Shown here one piece after another: positions 32,266 to 32,457 of a stretch of DNA of 32,457 bases. This stretch comes from Nitrospirae bacterium JdFR-81 (GTDB lineage Bacteria > Nitrospirota > Thermodesulfovibrionia > UBA6902). The notes under the pieces are model-generated. The model ran no database searches and had not been told where the DNA came from. It saw nothing but the letters and a program-made list of their open reading frames with translations. The position numbers were made by a program, and so were the translations under genes. Position 1 is the stretch's first letter, and each line of letters starts with the position of its first letter. The stretch lies in NCBI GenBank assembly GCA_002011735.1, contig MTOQ01000034.1, forward strand, positions 1 through 32,457, written 5' to 3'.

Positions 32266-32457
32266 TTTTACTTATTTTTAATGATTTAAATGATTTCTGA
32301 ATAATTATATCAAATTTTTAGTATCAGCGCTTTTCTAACTTTTTATAATTAGTTACTAACACTACTGTCCGCTTAAAATAGAGAGTGTTGTAAGTCAGGT
32401 TCTCTCGCCTTGGAAATATTGTAGTGTCTACAAGAAAGCAAGTCAATAAGACTGATT
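32266..32457. promoter_or_regulatory. AT-rich upstream region with extended -10 box
   Basis: This gap holds no gene I can support. On the minus strand TGATATAAT at 32304-32312 is an extended -10 element about 40 bp before the nucleotidyltransferase start. The rest, including a CACTACTGTCCGC stretch near 32370, gives no clear signal. Confidence 0.35.

Noticed and set aside
16938-32398. Shared 12-mer CTGACTTACAAC (16938-16949) with inverted copy at 32387-32398, considered as insertion-sequence ends
   Set aside because: A 12-base match within 32 kb is expected by chance many times; there is no transposase or longer terminal repeat.
1-32457. tRNA, rRNA or CRISPR array
   Set aside because: I saw no cloverleaf with a TTCGA-type arm, no rRNA-like stretch and no regularly spaced direct repeats longer than the TTTACAGA copies.

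Overview
The window looks like the chromosome of a diderm (outer-membrane) bacterium, probably a thermophilic or anaerobically respiring lineage such as Nitrospirota or Desulfobacterota. Signs for this are the Kdo lipopolysaccharide genes, an octaheme hydroxylamine-oxidoreductase-like cytochrome, PATAN-domain proteins, and heavy use of AGG/AGA (Arg) and ATA (Ile) codons. The taxon is an inference; no rRNA or marker gene is present. I see no tRNA, CRISPR array or complete insertion sequence.

Positions 102-5067 hold a signalling cluster: three Roadblock/LC7 proteins, a Ras-like small GTPase of the MglA type, a response regulator with PATAN and winged-helix domains, and a membrane histidine kinase whose periplasmic part has a c-heme motif. 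Positions 5142-10139 hold a very large fused protein (GHMP-type sugar kinase plus UDP-sugar pyrophosphorylase-like domain) and a polytopic membrane protein with a TPR tail. Positions 10221-14301 hold a DUF362 protein, a methyltransferase and an inositol-monophosphatase-like enzyme in an overlapping operon, then a two-gene NodI/NodJ-type ABC exporter.

Positions 14418-16271 encode a NapD-like chaperone and the octaheme cytochrome, closed by a strong terminator that runs into the 3' end of a convergent methyltransferase gene. Positions 16995-19379 (minus) hold an orphan MNT nucleotidyltransferase, a MoCF/CinA-like protein and a HypE-like PurM-family protein without the C-terminal cysteine of HypE. 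A Fur/PerR regulator and a small zinc-ribbon protein (plus) follow; the latter shares a palindromic stop with acnA.

From 29877 down to 20114 the minus strand is one long co-directional run with overlapping or closely spaced genes: kdsA, a kdsD-type isomerase gene, kdsC, pgsA, plsY, a TPR/zinc-ribbon membrane protein, a PATAN-TM-pseudopilin fusion, queC and acnA. It joins Kdo supply, phospholipid synthesis and an unusual envelope pair to two housekeeping genes.

Beyond 29.9 kb the DNA becomes AT-rich and turns into a decaying defence-type island. It holds a DUF499-like ATPase remnant, a MntA/HepT (MNT/HEPN) toxin-antitoxin pair with a frameshifted HepT, a frameshifted gene that may have a nuclease fold, a HEPN gene cut to 37 codons and a further MNT nucleotidyltransferase. 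Several genes have a promoter-like -10 box only a few bases before the start codon, which suggests leaderless or near-leaderless transcripts.
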